From Pseudobdellovibrionaceae bacterium (GTDB taxonomy: Bacteria; Bdellovibrionota; Bdellovibrionia; Bdellovibrionales; JAGQZY01), in the NCBI GenBank assembly GCA_020635085.1, contig JACKAL010000003.1, positions 181,001 through 245,000 of the forward strand: a stretch of 64,000 nt of DNA, read 5' to 3'. The first letter of the stretch is position 1; each line of letters starts with the position of its first letter. The position numbers and the translations under genes are program-made. Below, piece after piece: positions 51,693-61,840 of this stretch. A model generated the notes under the pieces. It was not told the origin of the DNA. It searched no databases and saw only the letters and a list, made by a program, of their open reading frames with translations.

Positions 51693-52628
51693 ATGCGTTT
51701 AATGGGAGTTCTGCTGATAGTTATCAGCACTAGTTTTTCTGTTGCGAGTGAACTTAAGGTGCCGTCGTATCAACCTGCATTTTGGAATGATGACGTCCAC
51801 ACCATGTTTAATAATAACTGTTATAACTATTCAACGAATCGAGTAACAAATTCATTTGCCCAACCAGGGGAAGCCAGCGGCGAATATTTTGATTTATCAT
51901 GTTTGTCGGTAGCAAAAGCCGCAGCAGCGGATTTGGGTTTAACAGTGACTTTGCCGTTTGATTTGGTGGTATCAACACCTCAAGAAACGCTGATCGCCCT
52001 CGTTGTTGCGCCCGATTATGATTTTCATTGGTATCGTCGTGGTCAGGATAACTTATGGACGCATAAACCGGGTTCTCTATTAGCAACCAACTTGGATCAA
52101 AGTGATAACCTTATTTCATCCCCAGAAGTTGCTGATCGTGGTGACTATACAGATTTTTGTGGATACTTTAAAATAAACAATTATGTCGTGGACGGACATG
52201 ATCAAAATGTGGGTTATGTTCGAATAGGAAATATGTCTGATCTACCTAAAAATATACGTACAGATTCATTACGTTCTACTGCCGCAGTGTCAGAAGTTGA
52301 GGTGTTACTCTATTCGGGAAGACAAAATCCACGTCAGTCATTAAAAAGTTTACTCAGAACTGAAGTTGCGCCTTTTTTAAGAAAGCTCGTAGCAGAGGTT
52401 AAGCGAGGCAAAGTAGTGCGTGCAGAAAATCAGAATTTGCCATCTAAACTTGGATATAATGGTATACGGATTCATGATGCAGAGGGGTTGCTTTTAGAGC
52501 GAGGCACGTCCTTATTTATCAAGGGTCAACAGGTACAAGCTTATTTGCACTCGCAACGTTCTATTGAGGTCTCATCCCCACTTGCAGAGCAAATTGAGAA
52601 ATATATTTTAAAACATGTTGGACAGTAA
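51693..52628 (+). CDS. Secreted protein of unknown function
   Basis: The ATG at 51693 follows AGGAGG and starts a signal peptide (MRLMGVLLIVISTSFSVASE), so the 311-residue protein is exported. The mature N-terminus is rich in Asn, Tyr and Cys (FNNNCYNYSTNRVTNSFAQP, FDLSCLSVAKAAAAD); a third cysteine is at DFCGYF. Motifs such as DYDFHWYRRGQDNLWTHKPG and DGHDQNVGYVRIG suggest an enzyme-like fold with conserved His and Asp, but I cannot name it. The C-terminal part is beta-rich with a helical end. It is probably a single-gene unit, with a terminator 16 bases after its stop. Confidence 0.68.
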   Translation: MRLMGVLLIVISTSFSVASELKVPSYQPAFWNDDVHTMFNNNCYNYSTNRVTNSFAQPGEASGEYFDLSCLSVAKAAAADLGLTVTLPFDLVVSTPQETLIALVVAPDYDFHWYRRGQDNLWTHKPGSLLATNLDQSDNLISSPEVADRGDYTDFCGYFKINNYVVDGHDQNVGYVRIGNMSDLPKNIRTDSLRSTAAVSEVEVLLYSGRQNPRQSLKSLLRTEVAPFLRKLVAEVKRGKVVRAENQNLPSKLGYNGIRIHDAEGLLLERGTSLFIKGQQVQAYLHSQRSIEVSSPLAEQIEKYILKHVGQ

Positions 52629-52643
52629 AGTCTTGTTGTCTGG

Positions 52644-52672
52644 AGCACGATAGTTTTATTCGTGCTTGTTTT
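52644..52672 (+). terminator. Rho-independent terminator of the 51693 gene
   Basis: AGCACGA (52644-52650) pairs perfectly with TCGTGCT (52660-52666), followed by TGTTTT. It lies in the convergent gap before the acyl-CoA ligase gene. Confidence 0.8.
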
Positions 52673-52775
52673 ATAGATGGAAAGAGCCATAGCGTAGCCC
52701 CTGAGGGCCGTTCCCCGTGCGCAGGGTCCAATAGTCGTCCGTAAGCCCACTTTGTCTTATTCACCAATCTGGGGT

Positions 52776-54329
52776 CTAATTGCTTAATGCTCTATCCATG
52801 AGAGCGCGTTTCAGAATTTTTCCAGAATCACCCTTAGGAAGAGTGTCCAAAAATTCAAAATATTTTGGTACCTTAAATTTTGCGAGATTCTTTATGCAGT
52901 ATTCGCGCACATCATCGCTGGTTAAATCTTTATTTTTGGATACCACAAACGCTTTTCCGACTTCGCCCCACTTCTCATCGGGAACACCAATTACAGCCGC
53001 TTCTACGATACCAGGATGACGGCGCAATACTTGCTCTAGTTCTGCTGGGTAGACATTTTCTCCACCGCTTTTATACATGTCTTTTTTGCGACCAGCGATG
53101 TAGTGATAACCCTCGGCATCTTTATAGACGAGATCGCCTGTAGCGAGCCACCCATCTTGGATGGTCGAAGCTGTGGCTTTCGGGTTGTGCCAATAACCGG
53201 TCATGCACATAGGTCCACGTAACCAGAGCTCCCCGATTTCATTTTCTTTGAGCTCATTACCGCTCTCATCCATAATTTTGGTTTGCACATAAAAATTAGG
53301 AAAGCCAATAGAGCCAATTTTACGAATGGCATCTTCTTCATTGAGTGAAAACACATTGGGGCCGAACTCTGTAAGTCCATAACCCTGGCGAATGGGAATA
53401 CCTTTCGCATGCCACTTTTCAATTAAGGGGAGCGGCATAGGCTCACCACCGACAACTGCATAGCGGATATGGGAGAGATCAACGGCATCAAACAGCGGTG
53501 ACTGGGCCATCATATCCATTGTGGTGGGTACACCAAAAAGAAGCGTGGCTTGTTCATCCTGTGATAAACGTAAAATCCCATCGCCATCAAATTTATTTAG
53601 GAATACAACCTTAGCGCCGCGATGTAAAAAAGGTGTGGTTAAAACATTCCAGCCACCCGTGTGAAAGAATGGGAGAAAAATCACCGTACAATCATTTTGC
53701 GAAATATTCAGTCGAAGCGTGGTGTTGATCGAATTCCAGAAAATCATCTGATGACTGATCATCGCCCCCTTCGGCGCACCGGTAGTGCCCGAGGTGTAGA
53801 TGATCATCGCCGTATCTGGCATTGTCGCGTTGTAGTCTAAAAAAGATTGGGGATAGTTTTCCGTAGCCGCACCGAAGCTTTCTATACCGGTCAAAGCTAA
53901 TTGTGGGCAGTGCCAGGTGAGTTCATTTAAGATAGGTGCAAACTCGTTGTCGCGGATTACGAGCTTTGGTTTACAGTCGTCGATAATATGGTTTACTTCG
54001 CGACTGGTAAGTCGATAGTTCACTGGCACAAGTGTGGCTCCGAGACGTTGCAAAGCAAAAAACAGCACCACGTAAGAAAGATCATTCAGCGCTAAAACAG
54101 AAACCCGATCGCCATGCTCGATTGCATAGGTTTTTTGTAAAAAAGCCGCCCCTCGACAGCTTCTTAAATAAAGTTCTTCGTAAGTAAAGCAAGCACCGGT
54201 TTGCCCATCTTGGATGGCCACTTTTGTTGGCGCGTATTGATACCATTTTTTAAGCCAATCCATTTCCACAATGTCATTGGGGGAAGTTGGGGCTAAATGC
54301 AAGGAGGACTGTGAGTCTATGGTGAGCAT
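52776..54329 (-). CDS. AMP-forming acyl-CoA ligase
   Basis: The 517-residue enzyme belongs to the adenylate-forming family and probably activates a fatty acid as its CoA (or carrier-protein) thioester. Motifs in order are MIIYTSGTTGAPKGAMISHQ (about residue 175, P-loop), GYGLTEFGPNV (near 300), GWLATGDLVYKDAEGYHYIA with GRKKDMYKSGGENVYPAELE (about 390-425) and PKGDSGKILKRAL with the catalytic lysine near the C-terminus. The chain length it prefers cannot be read. Its first base overlaps the last base of the ketoacyl-synthase gene, so ligase and synthase form one unit on the minus strand. They are divergent from the FabG-hydrolase group. Confidence 0.92.
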   Translation of the reverse strand: MLTIDSQSSLHLAPTSPNDIVEMDWLKKWYQYAPTKVAIQDGQTGACFTYEELYLRSCRGAAFLQKTYAIEHGDRVSVLALNDLSYVVLFFALQRLGATLVPVNYRLTSREVNHIIDDCKPKLVIRDNEFAPILNELTWHCPQLALTGIESFGAATENYPQSFLDYNATMPDTAMIIYTSGTTGAPKGAMISHQMIFWNSINTTLRLNISQNDCTVIFLPFFHTGGWNVLTTPFLHRGAKVVFLNKFDGDGILRLSQDEQATLLFGVPTTMDMMAQSPLFDAVDLSHIRYAVVGGEPMPLPLIEKWHAKGIPIRQGYGLTEFGPNVFSLNEEDAIRKIGSIGFPNFYVQTKIMDESGNELKENEIGELWLRGPMCMTGYWHNPKATASTIQDGWLATGDLVYKDAEGYHYIAGRKKDMYKSGGENVYPAELEQVLRRHPGIVEAAVIGVPDEKWGEVGKAFVVSKNKDLTSDDVREYCIKNLAKFKVPKYFEFLDTLPKGDSGKILKRALMDRALSN

Positions 54330-55339
54330 TAGGAGTCAAAGCCCCATTCCATCACAAAAGCGGACATGGACATACCACCACCAGAGCCTAAGAGGATAAT
54401 TAAATCACCTTTTTTAAGCATGTGTTTTTCTGCAGCATCTGCGAGGCACATACCAATCGAGGCACTTCCTGTGTAGCCGTATTTATCCATAACTAAATGC
54501 GCACGATCGTGGGGCAGTTCTAAACGGTCCATGGTTTCATAGATACTTTGCACATTAAACTGGGTGATAAAGAATTTTTTAATGTCCTGAGGTGTTTTGC
54601 CGATTTTTTCAAGAAGCGTTTTTGTCAGTTGCGGCCAATGAATCCCATTGGTCTCAGGCGGGATGCGCTTGGGAAAGGCCAGAAGTTGTTTTTTGTCTGC
54701 TAATACTTTAGCAGTGATCGGTTGATGGGAACCACCAGCGTAGATTCCCATATAATCGTGGTACTGGCCATCTGCATACATGGTTGTAGCCATAATTCCT
54801 TGCGTGTCACGCGCTGGTTGAAGTATAGCCGCCCCAGCACCATCGGCAAACAGAGAGGCAATTTTATAATCATCCATATTGAGCCATTTGCTCATGGCGT
54901 AGGCGCCAACCACCAAAACATTTTGGTATTGATCATCGACAGCAATATATTTAGATGCCACATCACAGGCGGTGACAAATCCGGCACAAGCTGTGTTGAT
55001 ATCAAAAACGCCGGCATTTTTTGCACCCAGCTTGAACTGCACCACAGAGGCGGTCGATGGAGAGAGGTAATCAGGGGTATCGGTTGCGACAATAATAAGA
55101 TCTAAATCTTCGCTCGTGATGCCCGCTTGTTTCATCGCTTGTTGAGCAGCGGGCAGAATCAAATCACTAGTGGCTTGATCATCGGACATCCAACGGCGCT
55201 CTTTAATATTGCGCTGTTGTTCTAAAAAAGTACCGATGTCTTTTTTGTAATAATCGTTAAAGAACTGATTTTTAATTACTTTCTCTGGCGCGTAGGAACC
55301 CACTCCTGCAATTGTCGCTCGACGAAGATTTGTGCGCAT
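54329..55339 (-). CDS. FabH-like 3-oxoacyl synthase III with altered active site
   Basis: A 336-residue thiolase-fold enzyme of the KAS III family. The acylated cysteine is clear: FDINTACAGFV with Cys118. The other two catalytic positions are changed. Where FabH has PHQAN this protein has ITQFN (Thr259 replaces His), and where FabH has GNTSAAS it has GYTGSAS (Tyr289 replaces Asn). The glycine-rich GSGGGMSMSAFVMEW near the end is normal. The changes suggest a reaction other than malonyl-ACP condensation, such as acyl transfer or a non-decarboxylating condensation. It is first in the unit with the ligase and divergent from the FabG-type gene. The enzyme class is sure; the substrate is not. Confidence 0.86.
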   Translation of the reverse strand: MRTNLRRATIAGVGSYAPEKVIKNQFFNDYYKKDIGTFLEQQRNIKERRWMSDDQATSDLILPAAQQAMKQAGITSEDLDLIIVATDTPDYLSPSTASVVQFKLGAKNAGVFDINTACAGFVTACDVASKYIAVDDQYQNVLVVGAYAMSKWLNMDDYKIASLFADGAGAAILQPARDTQGIMATTMYADGQYHDYMGIYAGGSHQPITAKVLADKKQLLAFPKRIPPETNGIHWPQLTKTLLEKIGKTPQDIKKFFITQFNVQSIYETMDRLELPHDRAHLVMDKYGYTGSASIGMCLADAAEKHMLKKGDLIILLGSGGGMSMSAFVMEWGFDS

Positions 55340-55411
55340 TCATTCACTCCTTTTTTGCCCATAGTGGATTATTCACCCACAGGCCCAAGATCTTAATATA
55401 AAAGTATATCC

Positions 55412-55455
55412 CTACCCAAAAGGGCACTACAGGGTAGTAAGTCCGTAAAGTGCCC
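55412..55455. promoter_or_regulatory. Interlocked inverted repeats in the divergent promoter region
   Basis: CTACCC (55412-55417) matches GGGTAG (55432-55437), and GGGCACT (55422-55428) matches AGTGCCC (55449-55455). The two pairs interleave in the order A-B-A'-B', the topology of a pseudoknot; as DNA they would be overlapping operator palindromes. They sit in the 205-bp gap between the two divergent groups of lipid-type genes. TA-rich sequence (TTAATATAAAAGTATA) just to the left could hold a promoter for the minus strand. Confidence 0.45.
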
Positions 55456-55544
55456 ATTGGCAAGATTCTTTTTGCTGAAAAACAAAGCGTAGCGCGGTGT
55501 TCTAGGGTGGACCGCATGCTGCAAAACCGCTAGAAACGTTCCCT

Positions 55545-56294
55545 ATGGAAAATATTAAATTCAATTTTAACGATAAAAATGTAGTGGTCACAGGCGGAGC
55601 CTCTGGCATTGGCTTTAAAATCACCTCGTCTTTTTTACAAGCAGGCGCAAAAGTTTCGATTTGGGATTATTCCCAAGAAGCTTTAGACGTTGCAAAAAAA
55701 GAGCTGGCTCAATATGCATCTCAGTTGCACCTTGCACAAGTAGATGTGACGAACCGTCAATCGATAAGTGCAGCCGCAACGTCTTTACCCTGGGCGGTTG
55801 ATGTTTTAATCAACAACGCCGGAATCACGCGTGATAAATCTTTTGCCAAACTCTCTGAATCGGATTGGGATGCGGTTATTTCAACAAACTTAACCGGTCT
55901 ATTTAACGTGGCGAAAGGGCTGTTTGAAAAGTTCAATGGCTCTTCGGCGCAAAAACGTATCATCAATATTTCCAGTGTGGTGGGTTTATACGGAAACTTT
56001 GGTCAAGCAAACTACGCCTCGGCAAAAGCCGGTGTTATTGGTTTTACCAAAACCTTAGGAAAAGAGTTGGGTCGTAAAGGCTTTACTGTCAATGCCATTG
56101 CACCTGGATTCATCCGCACAGCCATGACCAACGCCATGCCAAAAGAAGTTTTAACCGGCATGGAAGCAAAAGTTCCTGTTGCTCGCTTAGGGGAAGTGGA
56201 AGACATTGCCAATGCGTGTATGTTTTTGGCTAGTGAGCAAGCAAGTTACATCAACGGTACAGTAGTGAGCGTTGATGGCGGGATTGTGCTTTAG
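55545..56294 (+). CDS. FabG-type short-chain reductase
   Basis: A 249-residue classical short-chain dehydrogenase/reductase of the 3-oxoacyl-ACP reductase type. The cofactor loop is VVTGGASGIGFKI (about residues 11-23), then NNAGIT, the catalytic serine in ISSVVGLYG, and YASAKAGVIG with the catalytic Tyr and Lys. The ending VDGGIVL is normal. It would reduce a 3-oxoacyl thioester or a similar ketone with NADPH. The adjacent divergent KAS III and acyl-CoA ligase fit a beta-keto intermediate. A promoter region of 205 bp lies upstream. Confidence 0.9.
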   Translation: MENIKFNFNDKNVVVTGGASGIGFKITSSFLQAGAKVSIWDYSQEALDVAKKELAQYASQLHLAQVDVTNRQSISAAATSLPWAVDVLINNAGITRDKSFAKLSESDWDAVISTNLTGLFNVAKGLFEKFNGSSAQKRIINISSVVGLYGNFGQANYASAKAGVIGFTKTLGKELGRKGFTVNAIAPGFIRTAMTNAMPKEVLTGMEAKVPVARLGEVEDIANACMFLASEQASYINGTVVSVDGGIVL

Positions 56295-56365
56295 TAAAAG
56301 ATTTGATTGCAACTTAGCAGCAACATGAGTAGTGGAATAGTACGAAACTTTTGGGGGGGATTATG

Positions 56366-57364
56366 ATGAAGTTCTTTTTTGTTATTTGTATGTTATTTAC
56401 CGGTCTTGCTCAAGCCCAAGTGGCTGTAGATCAGGGCGATCAGTTTGTTAATTTAAAAAATGGCCATAAGCTGTTTGTTGATTACACTCATGCGCAAAAA
56501 AAAGGCATGCCCACATTTGTTTTTGTAAATGGGTTAACCTATTCCACAAAAGATTACGCTTCCGTCGCAGAATACTTAAAACGTGCGGGCTATGGTGTAC
56601 TTCTTTACGATGCTTTTGGTATGGGAAAAACTTTATTGGAAAACCCTCTACCAACGGCTCCGATCGATTATGTGGATCAGATTAACGAGCTCGATGAATT
56701 ACTTGTTAAAATGAACGTTCCACAACCCTATAACCTTGTGGGTTTGTCCTATGGTGGTGGGATCCTGATTGGCTATAGCACCCGCTATCCTAAAAAAGTG
56801 CATAAGCTTTTCGTGATGTCTCCATATACGGAAGTTATCGAAAACAGTAAAAATATTATTCTCAAGCAAATTGAATGGACCAAAATCTTTTTTCCATTCA
56901 ACACAGCTACAGATGAGGAGCTGGCGGAGTTTTACACCCGTTTATTTGCTTATCAAAATTATCCAATCGCGGAACCTACAGTTCTTGAAAATCCTTATAA
57001 GATCGAAGGTGTCATTCGCATGACTCAAGGAATTATGAAGTATCGTCCCGTTGATGAAGCAAAGAATATTCCGCAAAATACCCTCTATCTTATGATTGGT
57101 GCACTCGATCAGTATGTTACAAAAGATGTTTATGATAACTTTTGGAAGGCCGCTACAAATAAGCCATGTAGTTATCTAGATGTTGCCCTGACAGAGCATA
57201 AACTATCTCAGGCCACTCCGTATTTCGTGGCGAAGTGGCTTGTGCTCAATGTAGACTCAACACAATACTGCAATGGACAAAGCTATATTGTAAACCCTTT
57301 TGTGGGTTATATGCTTCCTGAAAATGGCGATGCGGGCTTTTTCCTTCCATCGGTAGATCTATGA
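56366..57364 (+). CDS. Secreted alpha/beta hydrolase
   Basis: From the ATG at 56366 (one codon after another ATG; a G-rich tract with GGGGGA lies upstream) the protein starts with a signal peptide (FFFVICMLFTGLAQAQ), so it acts in the periplasm or outside. The alpha/beta hydrolase core shows FVNGLTYSTKDY (oxyanion side), DAFGMGKTLL, the nucleophile elbow LVGLSYGGGILIG (Ser in GLSYGG), the acid in GALDQYV and the histidine in TEHKLSQ. The stop overlaps the next start in an ATGA. It is thus coupled to a second, cytosolic hydrolase. The substrate is probably a lipid or ester, but this is inference. Confidence 0.83.
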   Translation: MKFFFVICMLFTGLAQAQVAVDQGDQFVNLKNGHKLFVDYTHAQKKGMPTFVFVNGLTYSTKDYASVAEYLKRAGYGVLLYDAFGMGKTLLENPLPTAPIDYVDQINELDELLVKMNVPQPYNLVGLSYGGGILIGYSTRYPKKVHKLFVMSPYTEVIENSKNIILKQIEWTKIFFPFNTATDEELAEFYTRLFAYQNYPIAEPTVLENPYKIEGVIRMTQGIMKYRPVDEAKNIPQNTLYLMIGALDQYVTKDVYDNFWKAATNKPCSYLDVALTEHKLSQATPYFVAKWLVLNVDSTQYCNGQSYIVNPFVGYMLPENGDAGFFLPSVDL

Positions 57365-58170
57365 GCTACCAACCGCATTTTGAAGTCCGCAAAAACACGG
57401 CGCCCATGGACATTTTATTTGTTCATGGGAATTTGGCTTCGAAATACTGGTGGTATCCGGTTTTAGATCTCCTCGAAAATCAATTTAAAACAATGGGCGC
57501 GACTTCTGGTTCAATGTATGTGGGCGAGCTACGCGGTTGCGGTCGTTCTCCAATGCCTGAAAGTAAGGAAATTCGAGTCAACGATATCGTTGACGATTTT
57601 ATTTCTTATACCGAGACCAACCATTTTCAAAATGTATTGTTAGTTGGCCACTCTGCTGGTGGTTTGATATCGGCATTGTTGTTGGCTCGCAGACCTGATT
57701 TGTTTAAGGGAGCTCTCCTTGTTGATCCAGTTGGAACTAAGGGGCTTGTGAATGTTCCACCTGATATTGCCGATCGCTATAAACTCATGGAAAACTCGCG
57801 CGAGATGGCAAGCCAAATTGTAAGCGCTACCGTTTATAATAACAATCCCGAGGCGGAGCTTTTTAAAACGAGAATTATGGACGACGTCATGAACTCACTC
57901 AAAAGTGCAGGAGTTCAGCTTGTTCATGCTCTCATGGGGCAGGACTACTCATCAGAGGTGGCGACAATTCAGCAGCCCCTTAAAGTATTTTACGGAGTTC
58001 ACGATTGGGTATTAGAAAAATCCAATGCTCTGTCCTACAAAGAATTAGTATCCAACTGTCAATTGGAAGAATTACCCAACAATGGCCATTGTATGAACTA
58101 CGAAGATCCTCAACGTATGGCAAAAGAGGTTGTTAGTTTTTACAAGGAACATTTTGCTTGCGATCATTAA
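57361..58170 (+). CDS. Cytosolic alpha/beta hydrolase
   Basis: A 269-residue alpha/beta hydrolase without a signal peptide. Catalytic parts are LFVHGNLASKYWWYP (HGN oxyanion hole), GELRGCGRSPMP, LLVGHSAGGLISAL (nucleophile Ser in GHSAGG), GVHDWVLE (acid) and LPNNGHCMNYEDPQ (histidine). The family includes esterases, lactonases and, among others, OleB-like enzymes, so the reaction cannot be given. The ATG overlaps the stop of the secreted hydrolase. Its own stop overlaps the start of the outer-membrane protein gene by 13 bases, so all belong to one transcription unit with the FabG-type gene upstream. Confidence 0.85.
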   Translation: MSYQPHFEVRKNTAPMDILFVHGNLASKYWWYPVLDLLENQFKTMGATSGSMYVGELRGCGRSPMPESKEIRVNDIVDDFISYTETNHFQNVLLVGHSAGGLISALLLARRPDLFKGALLVDPVGTKGLVNVPPDIADRYKLMENSREMASQIVSATVYNNNPEAELFKTRIMDDVMNSLKSAGVQLVHALMGQDYSSEVATIQQPLKVFYGVHDWVLEKSNALSYKELVSNCQLEELPNNGHCMNYEDPQRMAKEVVSFYKEHFACDH

Positions 58171-59147
58171 AATATATTTTTTCCTTTGTTTGTTGTTTCT
58201 TTTTAGGGCTACCTGTGTGGGCTGCTCAAAGCGATTCTTTAGATGAGCCTGCGGCCACCCCAACGGTAGTAACAACGGCTTCGTCGACACCACCCAAGTT
58301 GCGTGCGACGTTTTCCTCTTATTACTACTCGTTTGAAGGACGACGTGCTGCCATCACCAATCTCTACGAATTTGGTAAAATAACTTCGCGCTTAGATTTT
58401 TTTAATATGAACTATGCGCTGCCGAACAATTGGTCTTTAAACCTTTTGTTGCAACATTACGATAGTTATATTGAGACCCGTTTCCCTTTCATAAAGGACG
58501 ATCCAACTCTCGACCATTCGAATGATCGCATTGAAGGATTATCAGACAGCTACCTTACTGTGGTGGCACCAATAACCATGTCTTTTCCCATTATGGTGAC
58601 TGCCGATTTCGGTGTTTCTATACCCACTGGGTCTATTGCTGTAAAATCCCATCTACCGAAATTTGAGACAGTCAATTTGGCTTATAATGCGCAGCTAGGT
58701 TCGGGTACATACGATGCTCTTGCGGGCTTTACTGTTTTGTATATAAAGACCCAATATCAATTAGGGTCGCGTTTTTTAGCAAATATACGTACAGGACGAA
58801 ACTCTTTTGATTACCGGTTAGGAAATCAGTATCGATTGGATGGCTGGTTCGACTACAATTTGCCACACGGTTTTACTCCACGCTTAGTGGGCTACTACCG
58901 CTTTAAAGATGCGATCGTTGGTTTTGATCGAACCCGCGGAAGACTTCCTGGAGATAATTATTTTTATCACAAGCAGGCAAACTGGGATATTTCTTTAGCG
59001 TTACGCTACACAAAACAAGTGCCAAGCACATCCCTTGCCTTTAATGGTGAAGTGGGAGTGCCTATCGCACAAAACACGATTAACGTGGATCACTCCTTCG
59101 TAAAAACCTTGTTTTATGTAAATCTGGGTTTAAACGCCGCCTTTTAA
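58158..59147 (+). CDS. Outer-membrane beta-barrel-like protein
   Basis: Starting at a TTG (58158) with AGGA nine bases before it, the protein has a signal peptide (IFSFVCCFFLGLPVWAAQ) and a mature part of about 300 residues with alternating strands (for example FSSYYYSFEGRRAAITNLYE, WSLNLLLQHYDSYIETRFPF, GFTPRLVGYYRFKDAIVGFD) ending in LFYVNLGLNAAF, an aromatic C-terminus typical of outer-membrane barrels. Its size and pattern suit a DUF3187- or transporter-like barrel. Placed last in the group with the FabG-type reductase and two hydrolases, it may move the lipid product or precursor across the outer membrane; this role is inferred only from context. Confidence 0.75.
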   Translation: MRSLKYIFSFVCCFFLGLPVWAAQSDSLDEPAATPTVVTTASSTPPKLRATFSSYYYSFEGRRAAITNLYEFGKITSRLDFFNMNYALPNNWSLNLLLQHYDSYIETRFPFIKDDPTLDHSNDRIEGLSDSYLTVVAPITMSFPIMVTADFGVSIPTGSIAVKSHLPKFETVNLAYNAQLGSGTYDALAGFTVLYIKTQYQLGSRFLANIRTGRNSFDYRLGNQYRLDGWFDYNLPHGFTPRLVGYYRFKDAIVGFDRTRGRLPGDNYFYHKQANWDISLALRYTKQVPSTSLAFNGEVGVPIAQNTINVDHSFVKTLFYVNLGLNAAF

Positions 59148-59755
59148 ACCCATTTTTCCCTCTAAAATGATTCGCAAATCTGAAGCAATCCAATTATTGC
59201 ATCTCAAGATGTGACATGCTCCTGACAAACAAAAAACTTTTTTGTCGCTTACGTTTGTGACTCAACGGCGATGAAGAGTTGTCATGTCTTTATGATGCAT
59301 TTATCAATAAAATAAAATGGTATTGCAAAAAAATTCTGTGACCTGTTGGTAAAGAACCAACTACGTAGTTGTCTCTCTCGTTTAAATCTTCTGTGCTATA
59401 TAGACGAGTTACACTCTGGATTGCATTCGAAGGACCCCACTTTTTTCTCCATCCATTACCCGCATTTCCTTCTAAAGTGTGTTTTGTCGTCGTTACGGCG
59501 GGAGTTAATTGATAAGGCGAAAAATAAAAAGCTCATAGATTCAAGCAAAACAGTTTATCTTCCAGAGATTCTGCGTTGTGTGAAAATTTATGACTTGAGC
59601 ATATAATAAACATTAAAATAATGTAACTAGTTGATTTTTATTAATAAAAATAAAAATAGCCTATGGCCGTAGTGGTGCCATTTTAGCCTTATTTTTGGGC
59701 AAAAATAGAGTTCAAAAATATCTTAAAAAAAAATGAAAAATATTTTTTTAGACTA
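59148..59755. other. Gene-poor stretch upstream of the rRNA operon
   Basis: About 600 bases with no gene I can support. One open frame (59346-59606, plus) starts at TTG without a ribosome binding site and looks spurious. A perfect palindrome of TTTTTATT with its complement lies at 59635-59650. Long A and T runs at 59715-59750 probably form the UP element of the rRNA promoter. Confidence 0.5.
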
Positions 59756-59784
59756 TTGACTCTGAACCGTCGTTCACATAGATA
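59756..59784 (+). promoter_or_regulatory. rRNA operon promoter with UP element
   Basis: TTGACT (59756-59761) and TAGATA (59779-59784) are 17 bases apart, preceded by a very A/T-rich stretch (long A tracts and TTTTTTTA from about 59715), which is the normal UP-element arrangement of strong rRNA promoters. Confidence 0.7.
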
Positions 59785-59809
59785 TACAGCTCTTGTCTTC
59801 AATGACGGC

Positions 59810-59827
59810 TCTTTGAAAATTGAATAG
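59810..59827 (+). promoter_or_regulatory. boxA-like antitermination signal in the rRNA leader
   Basis: TCTTTGAAAATTGAATAG occurs here and again, identical over 18 bases, at 61704-61721 before the 23S gene. This is the form of rRNA boxA (CTTTGAAAA...) and the two positions, before 16S and before 23S, are where antitermination signals lie in many bacteria. Confidence 0.75.
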
Positions 59828-59850
59828 CTAATGCAAGTATGTTGTGAGGT

Positions 59851-59875
59851 CTCAATCATTAATGATTGAGTTTTT
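59851..59875 (+). terminator. Perfect palindrome followed by T run in the rRNA leader
   Basis: CTCAATCATT is followed directly by its reverse complement and then five T residues (59851-59875). It resembles an intrinsic terminator inside the rRNA leader, 24 bases after boxA. A second short hairpin, CCTTTTGC/GCAAAAGG, lies at 59920-59939, ten bases before the 16S gene and may serve in processing. Confidence 0.5.
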
Positions 59876-59948
59876 AATTTAAGCTTTTAGCTTATGAATT
59901 TTATTTTTTAGTTACTAAGCCTTTTGCTCACGCAAAAGGATTGAAAGT

Positions 59949-61465
<1,517 letters not shown>

Positions 61466-61560
61466 ATGAATCTCTTGTTACTCAGATTTCTGTTTAACAA
61501 GACATTTCTAGGTCAACTTCACAATAACTTGCTAGCTATTCATTTTTGAGCGAGCCTTTG

Positions 61561-61636
<76 letters not shown>

Positions 61637-61703
61637 GTTTTGGTGGGAGTGGTAATACGGAGATTCCGGAAACCACAAGCTAGAGAAGCTAAAAGGCAAG
61701 TGA

Positions 61704-61721
61704 TCTTTGAAAATTGAATAG
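61704..61721 (+). promoter_or_regulatory. Second boxA-like signal before 23S
   Basis: Identical over 18 bases to the sequence at 59810-59827 in the 16S leader, located about 120 bases before the 23S gene. It probably renews antitermination or takes part in processing. Confidence 0.7.
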
Positions 61722-61840
61722 AACTTAATGATGATTTATTTAAATATTTTTTAATTGTTCATTTGTTTAATTAGAATATGTCATAGCTTGAGTTGAGTTG
61801 AATTTGGCGATTTTTAGTTAGTTAGATTTCAACCTTTAAT

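Noticed and set aside
59346..59606. An 86-codon open frame upstream of the rRNA operon
   Set aside because: It starts at TTG without a ribosome binding site, has no recognisable domain and lies in an AT-rich region; chance is the simplest explanation.
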